Of a DNA stretch of 64,000 nucleotides, positions 36,717 to 45,594 are shown one piece after another. This DNA comes from Mesorhizobium sp. (GTDB lineage: Bacteria > Pseudomonadota > Alphaproteobacteria > Rhizobiales > Rhizobiaceae), in NCBI GenBank assembly GCA_004020545.1, contig SAQE01000016.1, forward strand, positions 1 through 64,000, in the 5' to 3' direction. The notes beneath the pieces were generated by a model that saw nothing but the letters and a program-made list of their open reading frames with translations, did not search any database and was not told where the DNA came from. Both the position numbers and the translations under genes were made by a program. Position 1 is the stretch's first letter; each line of letters opens with the position of its first letter.

Positions 36717-37139
36717 TCAGTGGTGATGGGCTGAAACGCGCTTGACGTATTCGGACACGAGTTCCCTAGGCGCCGACTGACTGACGTCGCCGACGCTAAG
36801 GATGCCGACCATGCGCATATTCTTATTGATCACCGGCAACCGGCGGATTTTTAGTTCCTCCATGTGCCGTACCGCCTTGGCCAGATCGTCGTCTTCGCGG
36901 CAGCAGTGAATGCCGGCCGTCATGACATCGCGCGCCGTAGCGGTGCGGCTGTCAAAACCATCCTCCGCCAGTCCTTTGCAGACGATGTCGCGGTCGGTCA
37001 CCATTCCGATCAGCCGGTCATTCTCGCCGATGGGAATCGACCCAATGTCCTGGGTTCGCATCATTTTCGCCAGTTCGGCGACAGGGGTTTCGGGGCTGAC
37101 CCAGTCGACACCCCTATGCATTGCGTCTTTGACTTTCAT
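36717..37139 (-). CDS. Tandem CBS-domain protein
   Basis: 140 residues from the ATG at 37139 with AAGGGAGGTCC upstream. Two CBS motifs: residues about 5-60 (DIGSIPIGENDRLIGMVTDRD) and 70-128 (IRRLPVINKNMRMVGILSVGD). The family binds AMP/ATP/SAM-type ligands. It is commonly seen in Hyphomicrobiales as a stress-related single gene. Its sequence is clearly different from the CBS gene next to nuoI. Confidence 0.85.
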   Translation of the reverse strand: MKVKDAMHRGVDWVSPETPVAELAKMMRTQDIGSIPIGENDRLIGMVTDRDIVCKGLAEDGFDSRTATARDVMTAGIHCCREDDDLAKAVRHMEELKIRRLPVINKNMRMVGILSVGDVSQSAPRELVSEYVKRVSAHHH

Positions 37140-37201
37140 GACGGACCTCCCTTGCTGGGGTTGGGTAATGTCCCTCCGTCTCATGTTACCCCGGACCGGG
37201 A

Positions 37202-37807
37202 TTGGCTGCCAGAGGTCGTCAATCCCGACGGGCGCTTCTCCCGGCAGGCTTCAAAGCCGCCGACTTCAACCAGTGGCTTGCTCAGAGAGACCCTGTCACC
37301 TTCACGGACTTCGAACTGCAAGGAAACTGGCCTCGCTGGGCGCGTGACGTCACACTGAAGCTCTCGTCGGCGCGCGTCGAGGCTGTGATCGTTGCAAGGC
37401 TTTCAGGGAGCGGGATCGATGTCCCAGCCGACCTCAAGACTTTGGTAGGCGTCGCCCGGGAGGACAATTGGATTCTGAATCCGGAAGAAAGCGCTGCGGT
37501 AGTCGAAGGCCCGGCCGAACTATGGGCTCTGGGCGATCCAATCCCATCTTTCATCGGAGCCGTATGGATTTCCCCGGAGAATCCATTCTCGGGTCGGACG
37601 GACACGGCGATGGTCAGCAGAATCCTGGAGGAGGCACGAAGCGACGGCGCCATCATCGCCCCGGCGATGTCGCTGTTGGCGGACATCGAGGCGGTGGAAG
37701 AGAAGGTTCTTGTCGAAGTCCGCACCGCTTTGGAAAAGCGTCTGGCCGACGTGCCCCCCACCCAGCTCGGGGCTTTGAAGAACCCAATCCGGATTTCATG
37801 GCACTAA
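37202..37807 (+). CDS. Hypothetical protein, possibly 5'-truncated
   Basis: An open frame of about 200 codons from TTG 37202. From about residue 15 the product looks genuine (FKAADFNQWLAQRDPVTFTD, WPRWARDVTLKLSSARVEAV, and a helical C-terminal part near ADIEAVEEKVLVEVRTALEK). The first residues are Arg-rich, and no ribosome-binding site is seen, so the true 5' end may have been lost. No family is recognised. No promoter is evident in the 62 bp after the divergent CBS gene. Confidence 0.4.
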   Translation: MAARGRQSRRALLPAGFKAADFNQWLAQRDPVTFTDFELQGNWPRWARDVTLKLSSARVEAVIVARLSGSGIDVPADLKTLVGVAREDNWILNPEESAAVVEGPAELWALGDPIPSFIGAVWISPENPFSGRTDTAMVSRILEEARSDGAIIAPAMSLLADIEAVEEKVLVEVRTALEKRLADVPPTQLGALKNPIRISWH

Positions 37808-38078
37808 CCCATGTTGGATTATGTGAACCAACAAGCATCTGTGGCCGCTGCATCATCAGACGACTGTCGAGCAAGCACAATTCCACTTTCGGCGACGTTC
37901 AGCGCAAAATGGACCGCGATATCATGGCTCGGAGCGCGGCGGTTCGGGAGCCGCAACGTGCGGCCGCGCAATTGTTCAGTGTTGGCCGGGGTCAAGTCTT
38001 TTCGCAGGCCGCCATGCTCCAACGCAACCGATAACAGAGTAATCCCGCCGACCGCGGCAGCCCAGCCATAGGGAGTGA

Positions 38079-39050
38079 TCAGAATTCCACTCGCGATCCG
38101 AGGCCTTTGTCGGTCGCACGCCGCACAGCAAGATTTGCCACGACCAGATCCTGAAGGGACACGCCGGTGCCGTCGAAAATTGTAATCTCCTGTGCCGATC
38201 GGCGTCCCTCGGCCATGCCTGCAATGACGGCGCCGATCGAACCGCGAATGTCACTTTCCCCGATCAGGGCCTGCGCGTAAGCATGCTGAAATTCGCCTAT
38301 GCTGAGTGACTGTGCCATCTCGTCGACGAAGAGCGCCGCGGCGGAGACAAGCTCCGGATCGAGCTCCTGCTTGCCCCGCGTATCCGCCCCCATGGCGGAA
38401 ATATGGGTTCCGGGCACAACCCACTCTCTTTCGACAAGCACCTTGGTGGAGGGCGTGACCGTGACAAGGATGTCAGAGAGCCGGACGGCGTCCTCGCGGT
38501 TTTTATGGGCGCGGTAGGCAATGCCAAGCTCGGCAACTGTCTTGCCGAAGGCCGTCAGATTGTCTGGCGAGGGATCCCAGGCGTGGACGGTCTTAATGCT
38601 GCGGACAGCCAGGGTCGCCTTGAGCTGATAGACAGATTGCGTACCCGTCCCGATGATCCCGAGCGACTCGGAATCCGGGCGCGACAGGTGCTTCGTGGCG
38701 ATCGCGCTTGCCGCTCCGGTACGGATGCCTGTCAAGTAATTGGCGCTGACCAGAGCCGAAGCCCGTCCTGTATCGGGATCGAAGAGCAGCGTCGAGGACT
38801 GATGATTGGTCAATCCACGTGCCAGATTGTGTGGCCAGTAGCCGCCAGCCTTGAGGCCGAGAAACGGTACAGAATTGTCCGCGCCGGTCTTCACACCGAA
38901 TACGGCGTCCGCGTGGCCGACCACTTCCCGCACGACAGGGTAGTTCCGGGCCAAGCCGCGGGCCATGGCGCAGAAGGTTTGCTCGACGGCCTCTAACGCC
39001 TCCTCGATGGCCACAAGATCCCGAGCAAGTGTTTCGCAAATGACTAGCAT
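38079..39050 (-). CDS. Ornithine cyclodeaminase / mu-crystallin family NAD(P)-dependent enzyme
   Basis: 323 residues. Rossmann motif GIIGTGTQS near residue 135; the substrate-side motifs GLTNHQSSTLLFDPDTG and NYLTGIRTGAASAIA and the C-terminal IFDGTGVSLQDLVVANLA are family-typical. Members deaminate or reduce imino acids (ornithine cyclodeaminase, alanine dehydrogenase, iminosuccinate reductase BhcD). The pattern recalls BhcD-like proteins, but the rest of the beta-hydroxyaspartate pathway (aminotransferase, dehydratase) is not seen here, so substrate is open. It is 17 bp downstream of the SDR gene and co-transcribed with it. Confidence 0.8.
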   Translation of the reverse strand: MLVICETLARDLVAIEEALEAVEQTFCAMARGLARNYPVVREVVGHADAVFGVKTGADNSVPFLGLKAGGYWPHNLARGLTNHQSSTLLFDPDTGRASALVSANYLTGIRTGAASAIATKHLSRPDSESLGIIGTGTQSVYQLKATLAVRSIKTVHAWDPSPDNLTAFGKTVAELGIAYRAHKNREDAVRLSDILVTVTPSTKVLVEREWVVPGTHISAMGADTRGKQELDPELVSAAALFVDEMAQSLSIGEFQHAYAQALIGESDIRGSIGAVIAGMAEGRRSAQEITIFDGTGVSLQDLVVANLAVRRATDKGLGSRVEF

Positions 39051-39067
39051 GGATCCCCCTGGCGGTC

Positions 39068-39862
39068 TCAGGTTTCGAGGATGAATTCGTCGATCATGAC
39101 GTTCATGCCTGCCAGCATGCCGCCGTCGACCGGCAGGACTACTCCCGAAATAAACGCGGCGTCATTGGACCCCAAGAAGGAGACAGCCTTGGCGATATCC
39201 ATCGGCTCGGCGACGCGGCCAAGCGGATACCAGCGGTCAAGTTTCTCGAAGATGCCCGGGTCCTTTTGCTGGCGAATGGTCCAAGTGATGTTGTCGGTGC
39301 GCACCGAACCAGGAGAGACGGCGTTACATCGAATGCCGTCACGGCCGAATTCGGAGGCCACCGACATGGTTAGGTTGATAACGCCCGCCTTCGCGGCGCT
39401 GTAGCTCGGATTGCCGAAATAGCGCATCCCGTTTACCGACGCGATGTTGACGATGGCGCCGCCGCCCCGGGATCGCATGCGCGGGAGGACGGCGCGTATG
39501 CAGTGATAGGTGCCATTGAGATTGATATCGATTTCGCGATGCCAGGAGTGGAGGCTTATGCCCTTGAGATCGCCTGCGTCGGTAAAGGCTGCGTTGTTGA
39601 CAAGCAGGTTGACCGGACCAAGCGCGTTCTCGGCCGCGGCGAAGGCACTCTCCACCTGATCGGCATTTGTTATGTCGGCCTCGACAAAAACCGCACGGCC
39701 GCCGGCCTCAACGATCTGCCTGACCGTCTCGCTCCCCTTAGGCTCATCGATTTCGAGAACCGCCACTGCAGCGCCCTCGGCGACCAACTGTCTGGCGATA
39801 GAACGCCCAATCCCGTGACCTGCACCCGTCACGACCGCAATCGTCCCGTCATGGCGAGCCAT
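39068..39862 (-). CDS. Short-chain dehydrogenase/reductase
   Basis: 264 residues, classical SDR. TGAGHGIG is the nucleotide-binding motif (about residues 12-19); NNAA precedes the catalytic Ser-Tyr-x3-Lys (NIASVNGM, then YSAAKAG). The PGSVRTD loop follows. It oxidises or reduces a hydroxyl group with NAD(P). The substrate is unknown; the neighbouring sugar ABC importer and epimerase suggest a polyol, sugar or hydroxy acid. It is divergent from the epimerase gene at 40078, and the 215 bp between them must hold both promoters. Confidence 0.88.
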   Translation of the reverse strand: MARHDGTIAVVTGAGHGIGRSIARQLVAEGAAVAVLEIDEPKGSETVRQIVEAGGRAVFVEADITNADQVESAFAAAENALGPVNLLVNNAAFTDAGDLKGISLHSWHREIDINLNGTYHCIRAVLPRMRSRGGGAIVNIASVNGMRYFGNPSYSAAKAGVINLTMSVASEFGRDGIRCNAVSPGSVRTDNITWTIRQQKDPGIFEKLDRWYPLGRVAEPMDIAKAVSFLGSNDAAFISGVVLPVDGGMLAGMNVMIDEFILET

Positions 39863-40077
39863 GTCTAATCTCCCGGTCGCCTGTCCAGGCGGTTGCTCTT
39901 CTCACCGATCAACCACTACCGGCCGTCAATGCGGTCTTCCAATGCAGAACGGGCATGGCAGGATCAGTATTTCGCATTCGCCTACCGATACCCTGGGACC
40001 GTAGGGTGTCCTCGATTGGCTGGCCGGGTGAAATCCGCAGGAGCTTTGGCCGGCGTGGCAGATACAGGGAACGGTCA

Positions 40078-40953
40078 ATGAAGAACATCGTCGTTACCGG
40101 CGGCAGCGGCAAGGCGGGCAGGGCAGTCTGTCGTGGTCTGGTGGAACACGGTTACAGCGTCTTGAATGTTGACGTGCAGACTTCACGGGATCCCGTCTGC
40201 CCGTTCTACAAAGTCGATCTCAATGATCTTGGCCAGGTGATCGACGCTTTGCAGTGGGGCGGCGGCAAGGATCACCCTTTCCGCAAGTTCCGCACGCCAG
40301 ATGCCGTGGTGCATCTGGCGGCGATTCCGGCACCCGACCTGATGCCCGACGATGTCATTTTCCGCAACAATGTCGTGACAACCTATAATGTCTTTGACGC
40401 GGCCATCCGCGTGGGCGTCAGGCGGATCGTTTGGGCATCGAGCGAGACCACGTTGGGCCTGCCTTTCAGCCCCTCCAACCCGCCGTCCTACGCGCCGATT
40501 GACGAAGACCACCCCATGCGGCCGGAAAGCGCCTACTCGCTGTCGAAGGACCTTGGCGAGGAAATGGCCCGACAGATGCAACGGTGGAACCCCGATACGA
40601 CCTTCATTGGGCTCAGGCTTTCCAATGTCATGGAGCCATCGGATTACGACCGCTTCTCGTCCTGGCAGGACGACCCGCATGTCAGGGAGTGGAACTGCTG
40701 GGGCTATATCGACGCGCGCGATTGCGCCCAGGCGGTGCGCAAGGCGCTGCAAGTTGATCTCGTCGGTGCAGATCATTTCATCATCGCCAACGCCGACACC
40801 GTGATGGAGCAAGAAAGCGCTGAGCTCATGAAAACGGTCTTTCCAGACGTGCAATTCAAGCGCGAGATCAAGGGCCGCGAGACATTGTTGTCGATAGATA
40901 AAGCGCGACATGTCCTCGGCTACGAACCGGAGTTCAATTTCGGGCGAATCTAG
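40078..40953 (+). CDS. NAD-dependent epimerase/dehydratase family protein
   Basis: 291 residues from the ATG at 40078. It is an extended SDR with TGGSGKAG at the N-terminus, catalytic Tyr and Lys in SAYSLSKDLGEE, and the conserved WGYIDARDCAQAV. It is clearly related to the protein at 61815 (shared starts of the form [32 protein letters not shown] and YIDARD). Both sit in sugar-catabolic clusters beside ABC importers. Probably an NAD-dependent sugar or sugar-acid dehydrogenase/epimerase. Earlier in-frame starts (39955) lie in the promoter region. Confidence 0.82.
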   Translation: MKNIVVTGGSGKAGRAVCRGLVEHGYSVLNVDVQTSRDPVCPFYKVDLNDLGQVIDALQWGGGKDHPFRKFRTPDAVVHLAAIPAPDLMPDDVIFRNNVVTTYNVFDAAIRVGVRRIVWASSETTLGLPFSPSNPPSYAPIDEDHPMRPESAYSLSKDLGEEMARQMQRWNPDTTFIGLRLSNVMEPSDYDRFSSWQDDPHVREWNCWGYIDARDCAQAVRKALQVDLVGADHFIIANADTVMEQESAELMKTVFPDVQFKREIKGRETLLSIDKARHVLGYEPEFNFGRI

Positions 40954-40985
40954 AACGCGTCGTCACAAGTATGCTATTTATGCGC

Positions 40986-41015
40986 AACAAAAGGCGATCA
41001 AGTTCGCCTTTTGTT
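40986..41015 (+). terminator. Rho-independent-like terminator after the epimerase gene
   Basis: A perfect 12-bp inverted repeat, AACAAAAGGCGA / TCGCCTTTTGTT, with a 6-base loop. The T-rich 3' arm makes it terminator-like on the plus strand. A second, weaker hairpin AAGGCATC/GATGCCTT follows at 41034-41052. Together they separate the epimerase from the ABC operon. Confidence 0.65.
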
Positions 41016-41205
41016 ATACTACACTCGTTGCGAAAGGCATCCGGGATGCCTTCATGCGACCTATGCTACTTCTTCATGCCCCCATGCGATAATTGTATTT
41101 TCACCTGTCGTTTTGCTGGCGCACAGTGTCTTGGTCAGCGCGGCGCCTGAGTGCTGCCGCTTCGGTTCGAAAAGAAGAGAAACACCTCATGAGGAGAACA
41201 AATTC

Positions 41206-42438
41206 ATGACTTTCAGTATTCGCAAAGCGATGGCTGCGTCGGCCCTCGCCGTGGGCATGGCTTGGGCGGGCAGCCCGGCTTATGCCAAAACGCAGGTCAA
41301 CTTCACTGTGGCGGAGTACAGCTCCAAGACTGGCCCGTACTTTGAGGAAGTGGCGGCGGCCTTCGAGAAGGAGAATCCCGACATCCATATCAACATCCAG
41401 GTGGTTCCGTGGGACACGCTCCTGCAGCGGCTAACCACCGATATCGCCGGCGGCCAAGCCCCCGACATTTCGATCATCGGTACGCGCTGGCTGGTTGACT
41501 TCGCCTCCCAGGGCATCGCCGAACCGGTCGATTCCTACTTGACGCCAGAATTCAAGTCGACCTTCATCGACACTTTCATGGCGCCGTCCGTCATCGATGG
41601 CAAGACCATGGGGCTGCCGGTCGCCGCCTCTGCCCGCGCCATGTTGGTCAACACCGATCTGCTCGACAAGGCCGGCGCCAAGGCTCCCGCCAACTGGGAC
41701 GAGTTCTATACGACTGCCGAGAAGCTCAAGGCTGTTCCCGACACCTTTGCCTTCGGTCTGCAGGGCAAGGAAATCGAGACCGACGCCTATTTCTACTACA
41801 GCCTTTGGACTCACGGCGGCGACATCCTGAAGGGTGATGGGACGTCGGGCCTCGACACGCCTGAGGCACTCCAGGCTGTGACATTGTACAAGAAGATGAT
41901 CGACGAAGGACTGACCCAGCCTTCTCCGACCAACTACACCCGTGAAGACGTTTTCAACCTCTTCAAGCAAGGCAAGGTCGGGATGGTCTTCACCTTCCCG
42001 ATGCTCATTCCCCAGATCAAAGCCGAGGCGCCGAACCTGAAGTACAAGGTCCTGCCCTTCCCGGAAGGCAAGGCCAAGGCGACCTACGGTGTGACCGACA
42101 CGCTGATGCTCTTCTCTTCCTCGCAAGTGAAGAAGGAAGCCTGGAAGTTCATCGAGTTCGCCTACAAGGACGAATGGCGGACCAAGTTCGATCACGGCGA
42201 AGGCTTCCTGCCCGTAACGAAGAATGTCGCGGCCGAGAAATACTACAGCAGCGATCCTGATATTGCCGGCTTTGCAGCGGGTCTGCCCTATGCGAAGTTT
42301 GCTCCGACCATCGCGAATTGGGAAGAGATCGCCGACACGACAGTTCGCGCCTTGCAGCAAATCTATCTTGGCCAAGCCAAGCCTGACGAAGCGCTCAAGG
42401 CTGCCGCGGCCGATATCAACAAAATTCGCAGCAAGTAG
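41206..42438 (+). CDS. Sugar ABC transporter substrate-binding protein (MalE-like, family 1)
   Basis: 410 residues from the ATG at 41206 after TGAGGAGAAC. A Sec signal peptide ends about AYA-K (residues 26-28). The mature part has the family-1 solute-binding pattern: FEKENPDIHINIQVVPWD, APDISIIGTRW, and the FPMLIPQIKAEAP hinge region. It binds a sugar or sugar derivative in the periplasm for the two permeases that follow. The ligand cannot be told from sequence. Confidence 0.9.
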   Translation: MTFSIRKAMAASALAVGMAWAGSPAYAKTQVNFTVAEYSSKTGPYFEEVAAAFEKENPDIHINIQVVPWDTLLQRLTTDIAGGQAPDISIIGTRWLVDFASQGIAEPVDSYLTPEFKSTFIDTFMAPSVIDGKTMGLPVAASARAMLVNTDLLDKAGAKAPANWDEFYTTAEKLKAVPDTFAFGLQGKEIETDAYFYYSLWTHGGDILKGDGTSGLDTPEALQAVTLYKKMIDEGLTQPSPTNYTREDVFNLFKQGKVGMVFTFPMLIPQIKAEAPNLKYKVLPFPEGKAKATYGVTDTLMLFSSSQVKKEAWKFIEFAYKDEWRTKFDHGEGFLPVTKNVAAEKYYSSDPDIAGFAAGLPYAKFAPTIANWEEIADTTVRALQQIYLGQAKPDEALKAAAADINKIRSK

Positions 42439-42454
42439 GCGCTGCCGCAAAAGA

Positions 42455-42483
42455 TGGGCGGGCGTGGGGTAGCCCGCCCATTT
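42455..42483 (+). terminator. Stem-loop between binding-protein and permease genes
   Basis: TGGGCGGGC / GCCCGCCCA, 9 bp perfect, loop of 8, followed by only three T. Its position directly after the binding-protein gene fits an mRNA-stabilising or attenuating hairpin that raises binding-protein level over the permeases. Confidence 0.6.
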
Positions 42484-42518
42484 CCCTGAGCGAGCCTCAA
42501 TAGCCGTGGAACGGGATC

Positions 42519-43430
42519 ATGAAATCGCGGACGCGTATACCGACGACACCCCTGTTGATGATCCTGCCGAGTTTCCTTCTGGCGATGTCGATCATCGGCT
42601 ATCCGATCCTTGACCTCGCGTGGACGTCAATGCAGGAGGTCAGCCGCTTCGGAAAGATGATGGGCTTCGTCGGCTTGGTGAATTTCTCCGAAGTGTTTCG
42701 CGATCCGCTTTTCTATTCATCATTGGTGCGCACGGTGATCTGGACGGTCGCGGTGGTTGGCGGAACGCTGATCATATCACTGCCGATCGCGATAATGCTC
42801 AACGACGATTTCTATGGTCGAGGCCTAGCCCGCGTCATTGTCATGTTGCCCTGGGCGATTTCACTAACCATGACAGCCGTGCTCTGGCGCTGGAGCCTCA
42901 ACGGTCGCGCCGGACTCATCAATGCGACGCTGATGGATTTCCACATCATCAGCGAGCCGATCGAATGGCTCGCCACGGCTCCACTTGCCTTCACCGTCGA
43001 GATCCTTGTCGGTATCCTGGTCTCCATTCCATTCACAACGACGATCTTTCTTGGCGGCCTGTCCTCTCTGCCGCAGGATTCTTATGAGGCCGCGGTTGTG
43101 GACGGCGCCAAGCCCTGGGAGCTGTTCCGCTATATCACGCTGCCGCTGATGAAGCCCTTCATCAACATCGCGATAGTGCTCAACGTCATCTATGTCTTCA
43201 ATTCGCTTCCAATCATCTGGGTCATGACGGAAGGCGGGCCAGCCAACGGCACCGACATCCTGGTGACCTACCTCTACAAACTGGCTTTTCGCTTCGGCCA
43301 GCTCGGTAAAGCGTCTGCGATCTCGCTTATCATGTTCTCCGTCCTGTTCGTCTTCACCATCGCCTATGTGCTGATGGTGATGCGGCAGGAACACGACAGC
43401 GCTGACGAGGAGGTGAAACATGACGCCTAA
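42519..43430 (+). CDS. Sugar ABC transporter permease (MalF/UgpA-like)
   Basis: 303 residues, six helices. The ATPase-contact EAA loop reads YEAAVVDGAKPWELFRYITL, followed by PLMKPFI. It forms the translocation channel with the next gene, whose start overlaps this stop by 11 bp. The C-terminus is charged and cytoplasmic. Confidence 0.9.
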   Translation: MKSRTRIPTTPLLMILPSFLLAMSIIGYPILDLAWTSMQEVSRFGKMMGFVGLVNFSEVFRDPLFYSSLVRTVIWTVAVVGGTLIISLPIAIMLNDDFYGRGLARVIVMLPWAISLTMTAVLWRWSLNGRAGLINATLMDFHIISEPIEWLATAPLAFTVEILVGILVSIPFTTTIFLGGLSSLPQDSYEAAVVDGAKPWELFRYITLPLMKPFINIAIVLNVIYVFNSLPIIWVMTEGGPANGTDILVTYLYKLAFRFGQLGKASAISLIMFSVLFVFTIAYVLMVMRQEHDSADEEVKHDA

Positions 43431-44250
43431 GCTGAAAAAGAGCCTTCTTTACTGGCTTTTGCTGTCACCGCTTTGCGTTGTTATCCTGTTGCCATTCGGC
43501 ATCATGTTCGTGACCGCCCTGCGACCACGCGACGAACTCTTCGTCTACCCGCCGACCTGGACCTTCAGCGAATTTCGTTGGGAAAACTTCGCCGAAATGT
43601 GGGTGAAGACCAATTTCGGCGGGGCGCTTCTAAACAGTCTCTATGTCAGCCTGACCTCGACGATCATTGCCATCGCGCTGTCTATTCCTGCCGCTTACGC
43701 GCTGTCGCGCTACCGCTTTTCCGGTAAAGGGCTCTACAGGAATTTCCTTTTGATGACACAGATGATGTCGCCGATCGTGCTTGTCCTAGGCCTGTTCCGG
43801 CTGATGGTGCATCTCAACCTGGTCAACAGCCTCAATTCGCTGGTCGTCACCTATGTCGCCTTCAATATGGCCTTCACGATCTGGATGCTGCAGAGCTACT
43901 TCAACACGATTCCGCGTGAGCTCGAGGAAGCGTCCTGGATAGATGGCGCGACCGGCTTTACCAGCTTGGTGAAGATCTTCTTGCCGCTGGCCATTCCAGC
44001 CATGGTCGTGACCGCGATATTCACCTTCATCAACAGCTGGAATGAATTCGTGCTGGCGCTCACTTTGATCCGCAGCCAGAACGATTACACGTTGCCGGTA
44101 CAGATATTCTCCCAGGTGGCTGGACGTTACCAGGTCGAGTGGCACCACGTCATGGCGGCGACTGTGCTTGCCACGGTCCCTGTCGCCATCGTCTTCTCCT
44201 GGCTGCAACGCTATCTCATCCGCGGCATGGCGCTCGGAGCGGTCAAATAA
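43420..44250 (+). CDS. Sugar ABC transporter permease (MalG/UgpE-like)
   Basis: 276 residues, six helices. The EAA loop reads LEEASWIDGATGFTSLVKIF followed by LPLAIPAM, and the end is of MalG type (LQRYLIRGMALGAVK). It pairs with the preceding permease. Confidence 0.9.
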   Translation: MTPKLKKSLLYWLLLSPLCVVILLPFGIMFVTALRPRDELFVYPPTWTFSEFRWENFAEMWVKTNFGGALLNSLYVSLTSTIIAIALSIPAAYALSRYRFSGKGLYRNFLLMTQMMSPIVLVLGLFRLMVHLNLVNSLNSLVVTYVAFNMAFTIWMLQSYFNTIPRELEEASWIDGATGFTSLVKIFLPLAIPAMVVTAIFTFINSWNEFVLALTLIRSQNDYTLPVQIFSQVAGRYQVEWHHVMAATVLATVPVAIVFSWLQRYLIRGMALGAVK

Positions 44251-44277
44251 GCCTTGGAAATATAAGGACCTCCCAAC

Positions 44278-45348
44278 ATGGCATCGGTTACCATCAGCGG
44301 CGTCGAGAAGTGGTTTGGCACCCTGCAGATCCTCCATGGCATCGATATTGACATTGAGGACCAGGAGTTTGTCGTCCTGGTCGGGCCATCCGGCTGCGGC
44401 AAATCCACGTTGCTGCGCATGATCGCCGGCTTGGAATCGATATCGGACGGCGAGATATCGATCGGCACACGGATGATCAATGACGTACCGGCCCGCGACC
44501 GCGACATCGCCATGGTCTTTCAAAACTACGCCCTCTATCCGCATATGAGCGTCTTTGACAATATCGGCTTCAGCTTGAAGTTGAGAAAAAGGTCGAAGCA
44601 GGAGATTTCGGAAAAGATCAACGAAGCCGCCGAGATACTCGATCTTACGCCCTATCTGGAGCGCTCGCCGCGACAGTTGTCGGGCGGACAGCGACAACGC
44701 GTTGCCATGGGCAGGGCTCTGGTCCGGGATGCGCAGGTCTTCCTCTTCGACGAGCCGCTTTCGAATCTGGATGCCAAGCTTCGGGTTGTCATGCGGACTG
44801 AGATCAAGGCCCTTCACCAAAGGCTCAAGACCACGTCGGTCTATGTGACACATGACCAGATAGAGGCCATGACGATGGCGGATCGCATCGTCGTCATGAA
44901 CAAAGGGCGTGTGGAACAAATCGGTACGCCGATGGATCTTTATGACTTTCCGGCCAATCTGTTTGTGGCGGATTTCATTGGCTCGCCGTCAATGAATTTC
45001 ATCGAGGGCATCGTTGCCGCTGATAACGAGGGACCTTTTGTAACGGCTAAGGATGGAACCCGGCTCGCCATCTCACGCGAGTCCTCAGCCGCCCTCGGCC
45101 AGAAGGTTGTCTATGGAGCAAGACCTGAACATCTGGTTTTGGCTAGCGGAAACGAAGGCTTTGACGCGACCATCGAAGTCATCGAGCCGACTGGCCCTAA
45201 CATACAGATCTTCGCAGACGTCGCGGGACAGCGAATTTGCGCGCTCTCCACTGAACGTCGTACCCACAAGCCGGGACAGAGGATCAGATTGCACTGTCCT
45301 GAGACGTCCGTTCACCTTTTCGACGCCTCTTCAGGCGCAAGGATTTGA
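44278..45348 (+). CDS. Sugar ABC transporter ATP-binding protein (MalK/UgpC-like)
   Basis: 356 residues. Walker A GPSGCGKST (about 38-46), Q-loop VFQNYALYPHMSV, signature LSGGQRQR, Walker B VFLFDEPLSNLD and the switch His in YVTHDQ. The C-terminal TOBE-type domain (about 240-356) is typical of the CUT1 subfamily. It energises the importer of the three preceding genes. It is the last gene of the operon and is followed by a repeat and a terminator. Confidence 0.93.
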   Translation: MASVTISGVEKWFGTLQILHGIDIDIEDQEFVVLVGPSGCGKSTLLRMIAGLESISDGEISIGTRMINDVPARDRDIAMVFQNYALYPHMSVFDNIGFSLKLRKRSKQEISEKINEAAEILDLTPYLERSPRQLSGGQRQRVAMGRALVRDAQVFLFDEPLSNLDAKLRVVMRTEIKALHQRLKTTSVYVTHDQIEAMTMADRIVVMNKGRVEQIGTPMDLYDFPANLFVADFIGSPSMNFIEGIVAADNEGPFVTAKDGTRLAISRESSAALGQKVVYGARPEHLVLASGNEGFDATIEVIEPTGPNIQIFADVAGQRICALSTERRTHKPGQRIRLHCPETSVHLFDASSGARI

Positions 45349-45391
45349 GAGCGTCTCTCGCAAGTATCCTGTAGCGAATGTTATCCCGAAG

Positions 45392-45474
45392 CGCGTTAAG
45401 TCGAAAAGGCTTCGAGCGACGCGCCTTCTTCCCAAACCGGCTGACCGGCCGCATTTCGCGCGACATGCATTAAA
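45392..45474 (+). repeat. Rhizobial-type palindromic repeat, degenerate copy
   Basis: This stretch contains GAAGCGCGTTAAG...GCGACGCGCC and then CCCAAACCGGC and CGCGCGACATGCATTAA. It matches, in the same order, the better preserved copy at 55833-55941. It lies between the ATPase gene and its terminator. Confidence 0.55.
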
Positions 45475-45510
45475 AGCCCCTTGACGCCATGTTGGCGCAG
45501 GGGCTTTCTT
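45472..45510 (+). terminator. Rho-independent terminator of the sugar ABC operon
   Basis: AAAGCCCC / GGGGCTTT arms (45473-45480 and 45500-45507) enclose an inner 5-bp stem CGCCA/TGGCG with a 3-base loop, and the sequence ends TTTCTTT. A-rich on the other side, it can also serve the convergent minus-strand gene that ends at 45595. Confidence 0.8.
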
Positions 45511-45594
45511 TGTTGCCAGGCGCGAGGTCTGCAATCAGATCGGTTCTGCAATCAGATCGGTGCTGAACGGGCGCAGGAAATCCTCGACAGCTCC

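Noticed and set aside
40954-41205. Riboswitch-like structure upstream of the sugar ABC operon
   Set aside because: The hairpins there are explained as a terminator of the preceding gene plus a short stem; no known riboswitch core is visible.
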